Positions 8,486 to 15,553 of a DNA stretch of 28,431 nt are shown piece by piece. The position numbers were made by a program, and so were the translations under genes. Source of the DNA: Bacillota bacterium (GTDB taxonomy: Bacteria > Bacillota > Clostridia > Lachnospirales > Lachnospiraceae); the NCBI GenBank assembly GCA_023436765.1, contig JAEZHX010000123.1, forward strand, positions 1-28,431, written 5' to 3'. Each line of letters starts with the position of its first letter. Position 1 is the stretch's first letter. The notes below the pieces were generated by a model. That model was not told the origin of the DNA, made no database searches, and saw only the letters and a list, made by a program, of their open reading frames with translations.

Positions 8486-9562
8486 TTACCTTGATTCTAC
8501 CATAACAGCGTGGGCAATCCCCGGAACAGTCTTCGCCTCGTTATAGCTGACCTGGGACAGAAGTGCACCGGTCGGTACGAACAGTACTCTCTTCCAAGCC
8601 CTTTCCTTCAGCTGCTTCATAAGATAGCCCGCGAAGGTAATGGCTGAACAACCACATCCGCTTCCGCCGGCATGGGTGTCCTGCTTCTCGCTGTCAAAGA
8701 TCTCAATTCCACAATCCATATGCTTCTGCGAGATATCATAATTCTTTTCTTTTAAAAGCTCAATTAAGATATTCTTCCCTACATACCCAAGATCACCGGT
8801 GATGATTCTATCATAATAATCAGGTCCCACACCCAGATCCTCCAGATTCTGTTTGATTGTCTCAAAAGCCGCAGGTGCCATGGATGCCCCCATATTCATT
8901 GGGTCTTTGATTCCATAGTCTACAATTTTGCCGGTGGTTATGCCGGTGATGCAGATGTCTGCCTCTCCTGCCGATTTATTTACAGCAGCCTGATTCGATA
9001 ATATCACTGCACCGCTGCCGGTGACGGTCCAGGTAGCTGAATAAGGGCGCTGGTTTCCATAATCCAAGGGGAACCGGAACTGCTTCTCCGCCCCGGCAAA
9101 ATGGCTGGAGGTAATAGCAATAACCTTGTCAGCAAATCCACCCTCCACCAGGACAGCACCAAGGGACATAGCCTCTCCCATCGTGGAACAGGCACCATAA
9201 ATGCCGAAGGTGGGGATATTCAACTCTGCAATACCAAAGGAGGTCGCGATCAGTTGTCCAAGCAGGTCACCGCCGAGCAGATACCGGATATCTGTATTCT
9301 TCAGCCCGGCTTTGTGCAATACCTTCTGAGCTGCTTCCTTCATTAATTCACTCTCTGCTTCCTCCCAGCTTTTCTGTCCGATCATGGGATCCTCCCAAAT
9401 CATATCAAAGAGCTGGCCCAGAGGTCCCTCACCTTCTTTTTTGCCTGCAACCGATGAGGAAGCTATGATATAGGGCGGACTTTTAAAAACAATGCTCTGT
9501 TTTCCAACAATTTTTGAGGCAGAGGAGGAAAGCTCCTGCATTTTATCATTATTCTTATCCAT
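8486..9562 (-). CDS. spoVAD: Stage V sporulation protein AD
   Basis: A 358-aa soluble protein with a thiolase-like fold; SpoVAD is the dipicolinate-binding component of the SpoVA channel. Visible features are GKQSIVFKSPPYI near the N-terminus, FGIYGACSTMGEAMSLGA at the thiolase Cys position, and HAGGSGCGCSAITFAGY near the C-terminus. It lies between spoVAC (35 bases upstream) and spoVAE. The N-terminus is about 15-20 residues longer than I expect; AAGGAG lies 11 bases before this ATG, so I keep it. Confidence 0.94.
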   Translation of the reverse strand: MDKNNDKMQELSSSASKIVGKQSIVFKSPPYIIASSSVAGKKEGEGPLGQLFDMIWEDPMIGQKSWEEAESELMKEAAQKVLHKAGLKNTDIRYLLGGDLLGQLIATSFGIAELNIPTFGIYGACSTMGEAMSLGAVLVEGGFADKVIAITSSHFAGAEKQFRFPLDYGNQRPYSATWTVTGSGAVILSNQAAVNKSAGEADICITGITTGKIVDYGIKDPMNMGASMAPAAFETIKQNLEDLGVGPDYYDRIITGDLGYVGKNILIELLKEKNYDISQKHMDCGIEIFDSEKQDTHAGGSGCGCSAITFAGYLMKQLKERAWKRVLFVPTGALLSQVSYNEAKTVPGIAHAVMVESR

Positions 9563-9597
9563 ATTACTTACAACTCCTTGTCTTTTATCTTCGCCTG

Positions 9598-10104
9598 CTA
9601 AACCACCTTAAGAAGCTTTAGGATATAATAAATTAATCCTAATAACCAGGAAGAAAAAATGCCGTATAATATAACGGGACCTGCAATCGTGAAGATCTTA
9701 CAACCAATACCGAATACCTGTCCCTCCTTCTTATATTCTACTGCCGGAGCTGCAACAGAATTGGCAAATCCCGTGATCGGAACCAGTGTTCCTGCTCCGC
9801 CGACCTTTGCAAGCTTCTGATACCATCCGATTCCTGTCAGCAGGATGGATAGAAAGACCAGAGATAACGTAGTATATGATTTCGATAGCTCCATGTCGGA
9901 GGATAAAGAAAAATAATAGTTCGTGAGGGCCTGTCCTATGGTACAGATAATTCCTCCAACAAGGAAGGCCATGAACACATTTTTTGCCGTACTGAACTTC
10001 GGAGTCACCTGCTTCACATATTTATTGTAGTTTTCGTTCCGGACGGTGCTGTTTTGTTCCTTCACTACACCGGATACGGATGGTTTCTTCTTATTGTTAT
10101 CCAT
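9598..10104 (-). CDS. spoVAC: Stage V sporulation protein AC
   Basis: A 168-aa membrane protein. A charged ~40-residue N-terminal region precedes four to five hydrophobic segments with FLVGGIICTIGQALTNYY and GTLVPITGFANSVAAPAVEY, the SpoVAC signature. In Bacillus subtilis SpoVAC acts as a mechanosensitive-type channel for dipicolinate release. GGAGG lies just before the ATG. Upstream sits a small hairpin (10118-10133) and a 50-codon membrane ORF that may be co-transcribed. Confidence 0.94.
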   Translation of the reverse strand: MDNNKKKPSVSGVVKEQNSTVRNENYNKYVKQVTPKFSTAKNVFMAFLVGGIICTIGQALTNYYFSLSSDMELSKSYTTLSLVFLSILLTGIGWYQKLAKVGGAGTLVPITGFANSVAAPAVEYKKEGQVFGIGCKIFTIAGPVILYGIFSSWLLGLIYYILKLLKVV

Positions 10105-10153
10105 GATACCTCCATGTGCTGCCTTCAGGCAGCTCTAAACACAATGAAATTCT

Positions 10154-10306
10154 TTACATACACCACACAGGCATAGCTGTCCTAACCAGTGTCCCCTCAT
10201 AATCGGTCCCCTTACCGTCTGTAAAAACCGTAACGAGCAATACAATTGCTACAGTAGTTACAAGAAGAAAAGCTGCAACCAGGAGCACCCTTTTTCGTCT
10301 GACCAT
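10154..10306 (-). CDS. Unannotated 50-aa single-pass membrane protein upstream of spoVAC
   Basis: An open frame of 50 codons starting ATG at 10306 and ending TAA at 10154. The peptide starts MVRRKRVLLVAAFLLV, giving a positive N-terminus and one strong hydrophobic helix (about residues 7-28). A short polar segment follows (TDGKGTDYEGTLVR), ending PVWCM. GGTGAT lies immediately upstream as a moderate ribosome site. It is in the same direction as spoVAC-D-E, 49 bases before spoVAC, and is the first frame after the sigF-operon terminator. I know no family for it. A forespore role is inference from position only. Confidence 0.45.
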   Translation of the reverse strand: MVRRKRVLLVAAFLLVTTVAIVLLVTVFTDGKGTDYEGTLVRTAMPVWCM

Positions 10307-10375
10307 ATCATCACCGTGCCTTTCCCGAATTACCTATTCAACAAGATGAACCGACAAGCCGGATCACATGTCATC

Positions 10376-10411
10376 AATAAAAAAGCATCAGATTCCGTAT
10401 CTGATGCTTTT
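10376..10411 (-). terminator. Bidirectional terminator between sigF and spoVA operons
   Basis: A perfect 13-bp stem AAAAGCATCAGAT (10381-10393) / ATCTGATGCTTTT (10399-10411) with loop TCCGT. On the minus strand it runs into TTTTTTATTG, an excellent terminator for the sigF transcript; on the plus strand CTTTTC follows. It separates the spoIIA-sigF unit from spoVA. Confidence 0.8.
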
Positions 10412-10470
10412 CTTTTCATTATTATTATATGATGAATAAACTTTACTATACTGGAAATGTTTGTATGATG

Positions 10471-10515
10471 AGAACAAGGTGCGAGTGCCACTGCACGAAC
10501 ATCGTAGTTCTTTCC
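10471..10515. repeat. Palindromic dispersed repeat, copy 1
   Basis: A 45-base element with outer arms AGAAC/GTTCT, middle arms GGTGC/ACATC and an inner hairpin GTGC-CACT-GCAC. It differs from copy 2 (10589-10633) at only two positions. It lies between the sigF-side sequence and the terminator at 10376-10411. Confidence 0.8.
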
Positions 10516-10528
10516 AATTACGAAGTTT

Positions 10529-10571
10529 GTGCTGAGGAAAAGTCCCGCATTGGCGGGACTTATGCAAGCAC
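10529..10571. other. Stem-loop between two repeat copies
   Basis: A 9-bp stem AAGTCCCGC (10540-10548) / GCGGGACTT (10553-10561) with loop ATTG, possibly extended by an outer GTGCT (10529-10533) / AGCAC (10567-10571) helix across internal loops. No T-run follows, so it is not an obvious terminator. With the repeats it makes the spacer 10412-10659 almost wholly structured; no coding frame is credible there. Confidence 0.6.
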
Positions 10572-10588
10572 TTTAGCCACTACCCGAA

Positions 10589-10633
10589 AGAACAAGGTGT
10601 GAGTGCCACTGCACGAACATCGCAGTTCTTTCC
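10589..10633. repeat. Palindromic dispersed repeat, copy 2
   Basis: The same 45-base element as copy 1, here with the outer stem extended to 8 bp (GAAAGAAC / GTTCTTTC, using bases 10587-10588). It lies 27 bases past the sigF stop codon, so it would be in the 3' untranslated region of the sigF transcript. Confidence 0.8.
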
Positions 10634-10659
10634 TAGCGTAAAATGTTCTTTATTTTACA

Positions 10660-11376
10660 CTATGCGCCAAGTCTCTCCCTCATGATCTTCAATATCCTTT
10701 TTTCCATCCTTGATACCTGAACCTGAGAAATACCCAGTTCTCTTGCGATATCAGTTTGTGTTCTATCTTTAAAATATCTAAGCCTGATAATTTCCTGTTC
10801 TTTCTCATCGAGGGAAGCAATGACCTCCTTCAATGCAAGCTTATCTATTAAATTATCGCTTTCATCCTTTGTTTCTGCCACTTTATCTATCAGATAAATT
10901 GGACTTCCGTCACCCTGATAAATGGTTTTATATAAAGATTCTACTTCCGCCCCGGTTTCCAGGGCCATTACTATTTCTTCTTTATCAATATTTAGTTCTT
11001 CGCCGATTTCCTCGATGGTAGGTTCCCGCCCATGAGTATTACTGAATTTCTCTCTAACGATTCTGATTCGGGTTGCCGTTTCCTTTAAGGACCGGCTTAC
11101 CTTAATCATTCCGTCATCCCTTAAGAAGCGTTTTATCTCACCTGTTATCATCGGAACGGCATAGGTAGAGAATTTGACTTCATAGGACGAATCAAATTTA
11201 TCAATTGCCTTAATTAGCCCTATACTCCCAATCTGGAACAGATCTTCCATCTCATGCCCCCGATTTGCAAATCTTCTGACAATACTCCATACCAGGCCTA
11301 CATTTTCAGTAACCACCCGGTCCCTGGCTTCCTTGTCGCCATCCCTGGATCTTTTTATTAACTCAAGCGTATCCAC
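10660..11376 (-). CDS. sigF: Sporulation sigma factor SigF
   Basis: RNA polymerase sigma factor of the forespore (sigma-70 group 3). Visible are region 2 (DLFQIGSIGLIKAIDKFD, then KFSTYAVPMITGEIKRFLRDD), region 3 (VSRSLKE...) and region 4 with its helix-turn-helix (TQTDIARELGISQVQVSRME). I start at a GTG (11376), giving 238 aa beginning VDTLELIKRSRDGDKEAR as in relatives, with GTGAGG just upstream; a GTG at 11388 sits on GGGA with no spacing. It is the third gene of spoIIAA-spoIIAB-sigF, held inactive by SpoIIAB until SpoIIAA is dephosphorylated. The spacing to spoIIAB is about 30 bases. Confidence 0.95.
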   Translation of the reverse strand: MDTLELIKRSRDGDKEARDRVVTENVGLVWSIVRRFANRGHEMEDLFQIGSIGLIKAIDKFDSSYEVKFSTYAVPMITGEIKRFLRDDGMIKVSRSLKETATRIRIVREKFSNTHGREPTIEEIGEELNIDKEEIVMALETGAEVESLYKTIYQGDGSPIYLIDKVAETKDESDNLIDKLALKEVIASLDEKEQEIIRLRYFKDRTQTDIARELGISQVQVSRMEKRILKIMRERLGA

Positions 11377-11407
11377 ATTAAACCTCACTCCCTTCTGCCG
11401 CTATGTA

Positions 11408-11881
11408 CTAATACACTTCTTGTTTGGCTTCCTGCGCATACCCTTTTAGTATATCCTTTTTGCCGATCCTTTTCTTCATCTTAACTAAGGTCCCTGATCC
11501 CATTGTTGATTTAACCTCAAGCTCATCCATAAAGGCCTCCATGAAGGAAAATCCCATACCGGACCGTTCTAGTTCAGGTCGGGTGGTATAAAGAGGCTCC
11601 ATTGCCTTCGCAATATTCTCTATTCCCACACCCCTGTCTTCCACCTCCACGCAGAGCTCGTTCCCACAGATACTACATCTCATAGTTATAAGACCCAACC
11701 GGTTCTCATATCCATGGATGATGCAATTCGTTACCGCTTCAGATACTGCTGTCTTGATATCGGCCAGTTCCTCAATGGTAGGATCCAGTGAAGCTGCAAA
11801 AGCAGCCACTACCGTTCTGGCAAAGCTCTCATTCTGTGACCTGCTTTCAAACTCCAATAGCATTTTGTTTGTATCGTTCAT
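11408..11881 (-). CDS. spoIIAB: Anti-sigma F factor (serine kinase)
   Basis: A 157-aa GHKL-family kinase that binds and inactivates SigF and phosphorylates SpoIIAA. The ATP-binding motifs are clear: N box EAVTNCIIHGYEN, G1 EDRGVGI, G2 RSGMGFSFME. The longer frame to 11932 is rejected: the ATG at 11881 gives the usual MNDTNKMLLEFESRSQNESFAR start and has GGGG upstream, whereas the longer form would overlap spoIIAA. Second gene of the spoIIA operon, 43 bases after spoIIAA. Confidence 0.95.
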   Translation of the reverse strand: MNDTNKMLLEFESRSQNESFARTVVAAFAASLDPTIEELADIKTAVSEAVTNCIIHGYENRLGLITMRCSICGNELCVEVEDRGVGIENIAKAMEPLYTTRPELERSGMGFSFMEAFMDELEVKSTMGSGTLVKMKKRIGKKDILKGYAQEAKQEVY

Positions 11882-11924
11882 ATTGTTTCTTATCCCCTTT
11901 CCCTTTGACCAAATGGTTGGCCTG

Positions 11925-12317
11925 TTAAGCATTAAGCAGCTTATTTAACGCCGCTTCCACCGTATCATACTTCTCGATGATTTTATATAGACCCGATAGC
12001 TTCAAAATCCTGTCAATCGCAGCCCCCACACTGGCGACAGCGATCTTCCCTCCGATGAAAATCACTTTTTTGTATCTGCCCATAATCACTCCGATACCGG
12101 CACTGTCCATAAAGACCGCACCGGAAAAATCAAATATAATATGCTTGATATGGTTTCGTTCAATGAGCTTATCTGCTTTCTCCCGGATGTGGATGGCGTT
12201 ATGATGGTCCAGCTCCCCATTTAATCTTATGATCAGACATCTCTGGCTGATTTCAAATACTGCTCCTTCCTCTCCTGATTTACTTAATTTCTTTCCTTGT
12301 TTATTACTTTCTGGCAT
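11925..12317 (-). CDS. spoIIAA: Anti-anti-sigma F factor (STAS domain)
   Basis: A 130-aa STAS-domain protein. Unphosphorylated it displaces SigF from SpoIIAB; SpoIIAB phosphorylates it on the conserved serine, here Ser72 in FMDSAGIGVIMGRYK. SpoIIE, not in this window, reverses that. It has about 18 extra residues (Lys/Ser/Glu-rich) before the STAS core compared with Bacillus SpoIIAA. The start is supported by GGAGGG 9 bases upstream, so the extension seems real. First gene of the operon; no clear sigma-H promoter could be identified upstream. Confidence 0.94.
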   Translation of the reverse strand: MPESNKQGKKLSKSGEEGAVFEISQRCLIIRLNGELDHHNAIHIREKADKLIERNHIKHIIFDFSGAVFMDSAGIGVIMGRYKKVIFIGGKIAVASVGAAIDRILKLSGLYKIIEKYDTVEAALNKLLNA

Positions 12318-12354
12318 GTATGACTTCCCTCCTGTCCTTAGGCTTAATTTGGGA

Positions 12355-12409
12355 TAAGAAAAAAGACCTTTAATGGAAGGGAAGCTCCCTTCTGCATAAA
12401 ACGTCTTTT
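12355..12409 (-). terminator. Terminator of the TPR-protein operon
   Basis: An imperfect long stem with outer AAAAGAC (12361-12367) / GTCTTTT (12403-12409) and inner GAAGGGA (12376-12382) / TCCCTTC (12386-12392). On the minus strand it is followed by TTTTTTCTT, so it should stop transcription from the TPR gene before spoIIAA. Confidence 0.75.
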
Positions 12410-12438
12410 CTCATAATTTTATCTTCAGTTTTTAACTC

Positions 12439-13848
12439 TTAATCCTGTGCAGGTATCTCATCAAGCCGAGCCAACGCTTCCTGATAACGGTTGGTGTCAG
12501 CAAAATCTGTGGTGATTAAGGTATAGTAAAGCGTAGCGTTCTCATAATCCTCCAGTCTGTGATAGCTTCTTCCGATAAAATAGATCGCATTCACATCTGT
12601 GGGGTCGATTGCATATGCCTTCAATAAGAGCTCTAAGGCTTCATCATACTTATTAGCGCTATATAAGTCATGTCCCTCATCGTAATACTGCTCACCGACG
12701 ATCGGAAAAACATCTTCCTTCAGGCGATTATACAGAAGCATGGAGGCTTCTGTCTCAAAGGCCGTTGTATCGATGGTTAAAAGTGTATCCGCTATACCCT
12801 TCAGCTCCTGATCAGCTTTCTGCTTCGTCAGTTCTTCCAGGTACTGTCCCGCTGCCTGGAATAAAGCGTCATAAAGCCCCGGGTTATCCTCTGGAATAAC
12901 GATACTGTCTATCTGAGTCTGCAGCTGAGATAACTTCTGCTCCAATTCCATATTATCCTGCTGAAGTGTCTTTATCGTCTGTTCCTTCTCCTCTAAGGAG
13001 GCCAGACCCGCACTATAATCTACATAACCTTGATTATCCTCTGCGGCCCGGTTCTTTTTGAGGGACGGGATGACCAGAATGGCCATGACTGCTAATCCGA
13101 TGACTACACCAATGACTAGGTTTACAAATGCCATGACATTGGGCTTGTCCTCCCGATAAGAGCTTACCGGCATAATAGAACCGGTCATGTTCTTATCTGA
13201 ATCAGGTCCTGCCTCTGCATCCTTGAGTGCTCCGGCCGGTGGCTCCAGTTCCCGCAGATACCTCAAGGTAGTTGTATTTGAAACATCAATTTTTAAGGCT
13301 CTCACCAGACACTTCTTCGCACGCTCCTGTTCCCCATTCTTCATATGAAGAAGTGCCAGCAGCTGGTAGGCACGAATAAAATGCGGATTAAGGGTTACCA
13401 CCTTTTTTAGCTGGATGATCGCCAGATCATCACTGCCTTGTTTTGCATAAGTCAGAGCTGTATTATATCTTTTAATAGCCTGATTCAGGCTGTCAAGCTT
13501 CGTAGGATTGGATTGTACTGCATTAATATAATCCTCGGCATCATTTCCAGTAGGAGCAAAGTGCCTGCTGATGACCCACTCGCTGAGCGCTGCTACTGTT
13601 TCACCCAACTCATAATATACAAGGCCCAACAGATTTCTGGCATTCATATGTGTTTTATTCAGTTCCAGGCTGTTGCGCAGAGCAATGACGGCTCCGGACA
13701 GGTCCCGGACCTTTGCTTTAGCAAGTCCAATATTATAAAACTGGTTGGAAGCTCTCATTATTTTCTTGGAAAGCGATAGATCCGTTCCACAACGGTCACA
13801 ACGCTTTCTCTTATCCGATACATTACTTTGGCAATTCGGGCAAATCAT
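12439..13848 (-). CDS. Zinc-ribbon, TPR and coiled-coil single-pass membrane protein
   Basis: A 469-aa multidomain protein. Order: zinc ribbon with Cys3-X2-Cys6 and Cys17-X2-Cys20; N-terminal TPR repeats (about 33-200); a polar linker; one transmembrane helix (about 238-261, starting NVMAFVNLVIGVVIGLAV); a coiled coil (about 278-320); and C-terminal TPR units (about 395-460). The zinc ribbon and first TPR block would be cytoplasmic and the coiled coil with second TPR block outside, if the N-terminus is inside. No enzyme motif is seen; a scaffold role is inference. A 47-aa gene lies 30 bases upstream in the same direction, and a terminator separates it from spoIIA. Confidence 0.8.
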   Translation of the reverse strand: MICPNCQSNVSDKRKRCDRCGTDLSLSKKIMRASNQFYNIGLAKAKVRDLSGAVIALRNSLELNKTHMNARNLLGLVYYELGETVAALSEWVISRHFAPTGNDAEDYINAVQSNPTKLDSLNQAIKRYNTALTYAKQGSDDLAIIQLKKVVTLNPHFIRAYQLLALLHMKNGEQERAKKCLVRALKIDVSNTTTLRYLRELEPPAGALKDAEAGPDSDKNMTGSIMPVSSYREDKPNVMAFVNLVIGVVIGLAVMAILVIPSLKKNRAAEDNQGYVDYSAGLASLEEKEQTIKTLQQDNMELEQKLSQLQTQIDSIVIPEDNPGLYDALFQAAGQYLEELTKQKADQELKGIADTLLTIDTTAFETEASMLLYNRLKEDVFPIVGEQYYDEGHDLYSANKYDEALELLLKAYAIDPTDVNAIYFIGRSYHRLEDYENATLYYTLITTDFADTNRYQEALARLDEIPAQD

Positions 13849-13878
13849 ATAAATCCTCCATGTACCGCTTGGCAGGCA

Positions 13879-14022
13879 TTAGTTATTCTCTTTATTCCCC
13901 TTAATCAGTTCCTTCAATATATCCGAAATATCCGTCAAATCATTATTCTGAATGACATCTTCCGCTTGTTCAACCTCAAGACTCGGCTGGAATTTCTCAA
14001 TCTCTTCATCAAAATTAATCAT
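13879..14022 (-). CDS. Small acidic protein (47 aa) upstream of the TPR gene
   Basis: An ATG at 14022 opens a 47-codon frame ending TAA at 13879. It begins MINFDEEIEKFQPSLEVE and continues with a second acidic amphipathic helix (DLTDISDILKELIKG). GGGGGG lies about 10 bases upstream. Only 30 bases separate it from the TPR gene, suggesting an operon. There is no membrane segment or Cys. Regular heptad-like hydrophobic spacing and low complexity suggest a helical interaction peptide, possibly with the TPR protein, but this is inference. Confidence 0.6.
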   Translation of the reverse strand: MINFDEEIEKFQPSLEVEQAEDVIQNNDLTDISDILKELIKGNKENN

Positions 14023-14056
14023 TAAGCATAGCCCCCCTGCTTATTCAAAAATGGGA

Positions 14057-14098
14057 AGAACAAGGAGTGAGCCTCATTTTGCGAAACTCCGCAGTTCT
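14057..14098. repeat. Palindromic dispersed repeat, diverged copy 3
   Basis: A 42-base element like those at 10471 and 10589, with outer arms GAAGAAC/GTTCTTC and middle arms GGAGT/ACTCC, where copies 1-2 have GGYGY-type arms. The inner loop differs. It lies in the 319-base spacer 14023-14341, which also holds a CTTGCA...TGCAAG hairpin (14106-14124) and the promoter of the next gene; I see no other gene there. Confidence 0.65.
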
Positions 14099-14253
14099 TC
14101 TAATGGCTTGCACGCTTTTTGCAAGACTATTCTCACTTTCAATCATAACCATAAAACTTCCAAAAATCAAGAGCTTATGTATAATAAGCGCAAGAATATT
14201 TCTACAAAAGTCTTCAAATTGCTAAACTGCCATTTCCTCGTACGTATACATAC

Positions 14254-14281
14254 TTGACTATGAGGTGAAATGGGGTACAAT
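14254..14281 (+). promoter_or_regulatory. Sigma-A promoter for the foldase-like lipoprotein gene
   Basis: TTGACT (14254-14259), 16-base spacer, TACAAT (14276-14281). The predicted transcript begins near 14288, downstream of the ATG at 14270, which supports the GTG start at 14342. Confidence 0.65.
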
Positions 14282-14341
14282 GATATTATCTGGAAATCAA
14301 GCTACCGTTTTATCAAATTATGGAACTGGAGGTATCCACCA

Positions 14342-15373
14342 GTGAAAAAAGTAATCCTGAAGGTTATCCTGATGTCTTTCACCCTGATTACAGCCCTCCT
14401 GCCCTTAGGTGGATGTAAAAATAACAAGAAAGAGGTTCTTGTCACAATCAATGATAAGAAGCTGACAATAGATGATTTCTTGTATGATATTTACCTGATT
14501 GAAGCCGAAGGTAATACAATGGAGAAGTATTATAGTGAAAGCATAGGTTCCAGCTACTGGGATATTGAGAAGGATGGGATCACAGCAAGAGATGCCGCCA
14601 AGGATGCGGTCTTTTCCAGGGTTATCATGTACGAAATCCTGATGGATCAGGCTGAGAAAGCCGGTATCTCTCTGACCGAGAGTGAAATAGCCGCTGATGA
14701 AGCTGCGGTTGATTCCTTCATTAGCACTACAGAAACAAGCCCGTTGGACTCCGGACTGACACGGGACCTGATCATCGAAGCCAATCATCGGATCTCCCTT
14801 GGGGATAAATATTACCGAGCTATGCTTAAGGATATTGAGGTGGATGAGGAAGGAATCAAGAAAAATATTTCAGCAGAGGATTACCGTGAATATAAGACAG
14901 AATGCCTCTATGCTCCCTCCGTTCGAGAGGAAAACCGGCAGCTGATTGAATTATCAGAGAGTGAATTAAGCATGATGCAGGCTTCCATTCATAAAGCAGC
15001 TGATAGGATAGCTTCCGGATCCGACATACAGGAAATCGTGTCCGATGATGCGAATCTTACCCATTATAACCGTAATTTCATCGCAAATGACCGTATTCCT
15101 GAGCAGGAATACCGTGAGGCCGCCATGTCGCTTGAAAACGGAGACTACAGTGACATCATCACCACCTCCTACGGTTATTATGTCATCCATATGCTTGATA
15201 ATCATTCTGAAGACAGATATGAACAGGCAATCCAGAATGCAATTGCGGCAGAAGAAAAGGCTCAGTTTGAGATTGTCTATGAGGAGCTTAAGAAGCAGTA
15301 TCAAATCGTATTCAATCAAAAAGCCTATGAAGCAATTACCATCGGTTCAATCACAGTACCTAACAAAGAATAG
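14342..15373 (+). CDS. Peptidylprolyl isomerase (PpiC/SurA-like) lipoprotein
   Basis: A 343-aa exported lipoprotein. A basic start (MKKVILKV) and hydrophobic stretch lead to the lipobox LGGC with Cys25. Then come a SurA-N-like helical region (LTIDDFLYDIYLIEAEG...) and a rotamase-like stretch near the C-terminus (NGDYSDIITTSYGYYVIHMLD). It probably folds secreted proteins at the outer membrane face, like PrsA; the parvulin domain is only weakly conserved, so catalysis is uncertain. I start at GTG 14342 because GGAGG lies 9 bases upstream and the signal peptide begins there; the longer frame starts before the predicted transcript. Confidence 0.82.
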   Translation: MKKVILKVILMSFTLITALLPLGGCKNNKKEVLVTINDKKLTIDDFLYDIYLIEAEGNTMEKYYSESIGSSYWDIEKDGITARDAAKDAVFSRVIMYEILMDQAEKAGISLTESEIAADEAAVDSFISTTETSPLDSGLTRDLIIEANHRISLGDKYYRAMLKDIEVDEEGIKKNISAEDYREYKTECLYAPSVREENRQLIELSESELSMMQASIHKAADRIASGSDIQEIVSDDANLTHYNRNFIANDRIPEQEYREAAMSLENGDYSDIITTSYGYYVIHMLDNHSEDRYEQAIQNAIAAEEKAQFEIVYEELKKQYQIVFNQKAYEAITIGSITVPNKE

Positions 15374-15390
15374 GACTTATCATATAACTT

Positions 15391-15441
15391 GCCCCAGACT
15401 CCCGGTTATGATTTCATCAAATTGATATAGGAGGCTGGGGC
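15391..15441 (+). terminator. Inverted repeat after the lipoprotein gene, possible terminator
   Basis: GCCCCAGaCTCC (15391-15402) pairs with GGAGgCTGGGGC (15430-15441), 11 bp with one mismatch and a 27-base loop. It lies 18 bases past the stop codon. No clear T-run follows, so it may instead stabilise the 3' end. Confidence 0.45.
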
Positions 15442-15553
15442 ATTATGTAATTAAACTTAATGGATAGTATATTTTAGCTCCACATATAATATAATGAAAA
15501 GCACCTTTCTATTTATTTGTTCAATCATCTGTTTCAGGGAAAGGGGTATTCCT

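Noticed and set aside
10335..10340. TGAATA on the minus strand as a sigma-G/F -35 element for the spoVA genes
   Set aside because: No matching -10 (CATA..A-type) lies at 17-18 bases, and the spacing would put the -10 on the start codon of the 50-codon ORF.
10471..10633. Two near-identical 45-base repeats as a CRISPR array
   Set aside because: Only two copies with a 73-base structured spacer between them, a third diverged copy 3.5 kb away, and no cas genes; they are palindromic elements.
13828..14257. Plus-strand open frames of 65 and 101 codons
   Set aside because: They run antisense through the small acidic gene and the third palindromic repeat, with no ribosome site and no domain-like sequence.
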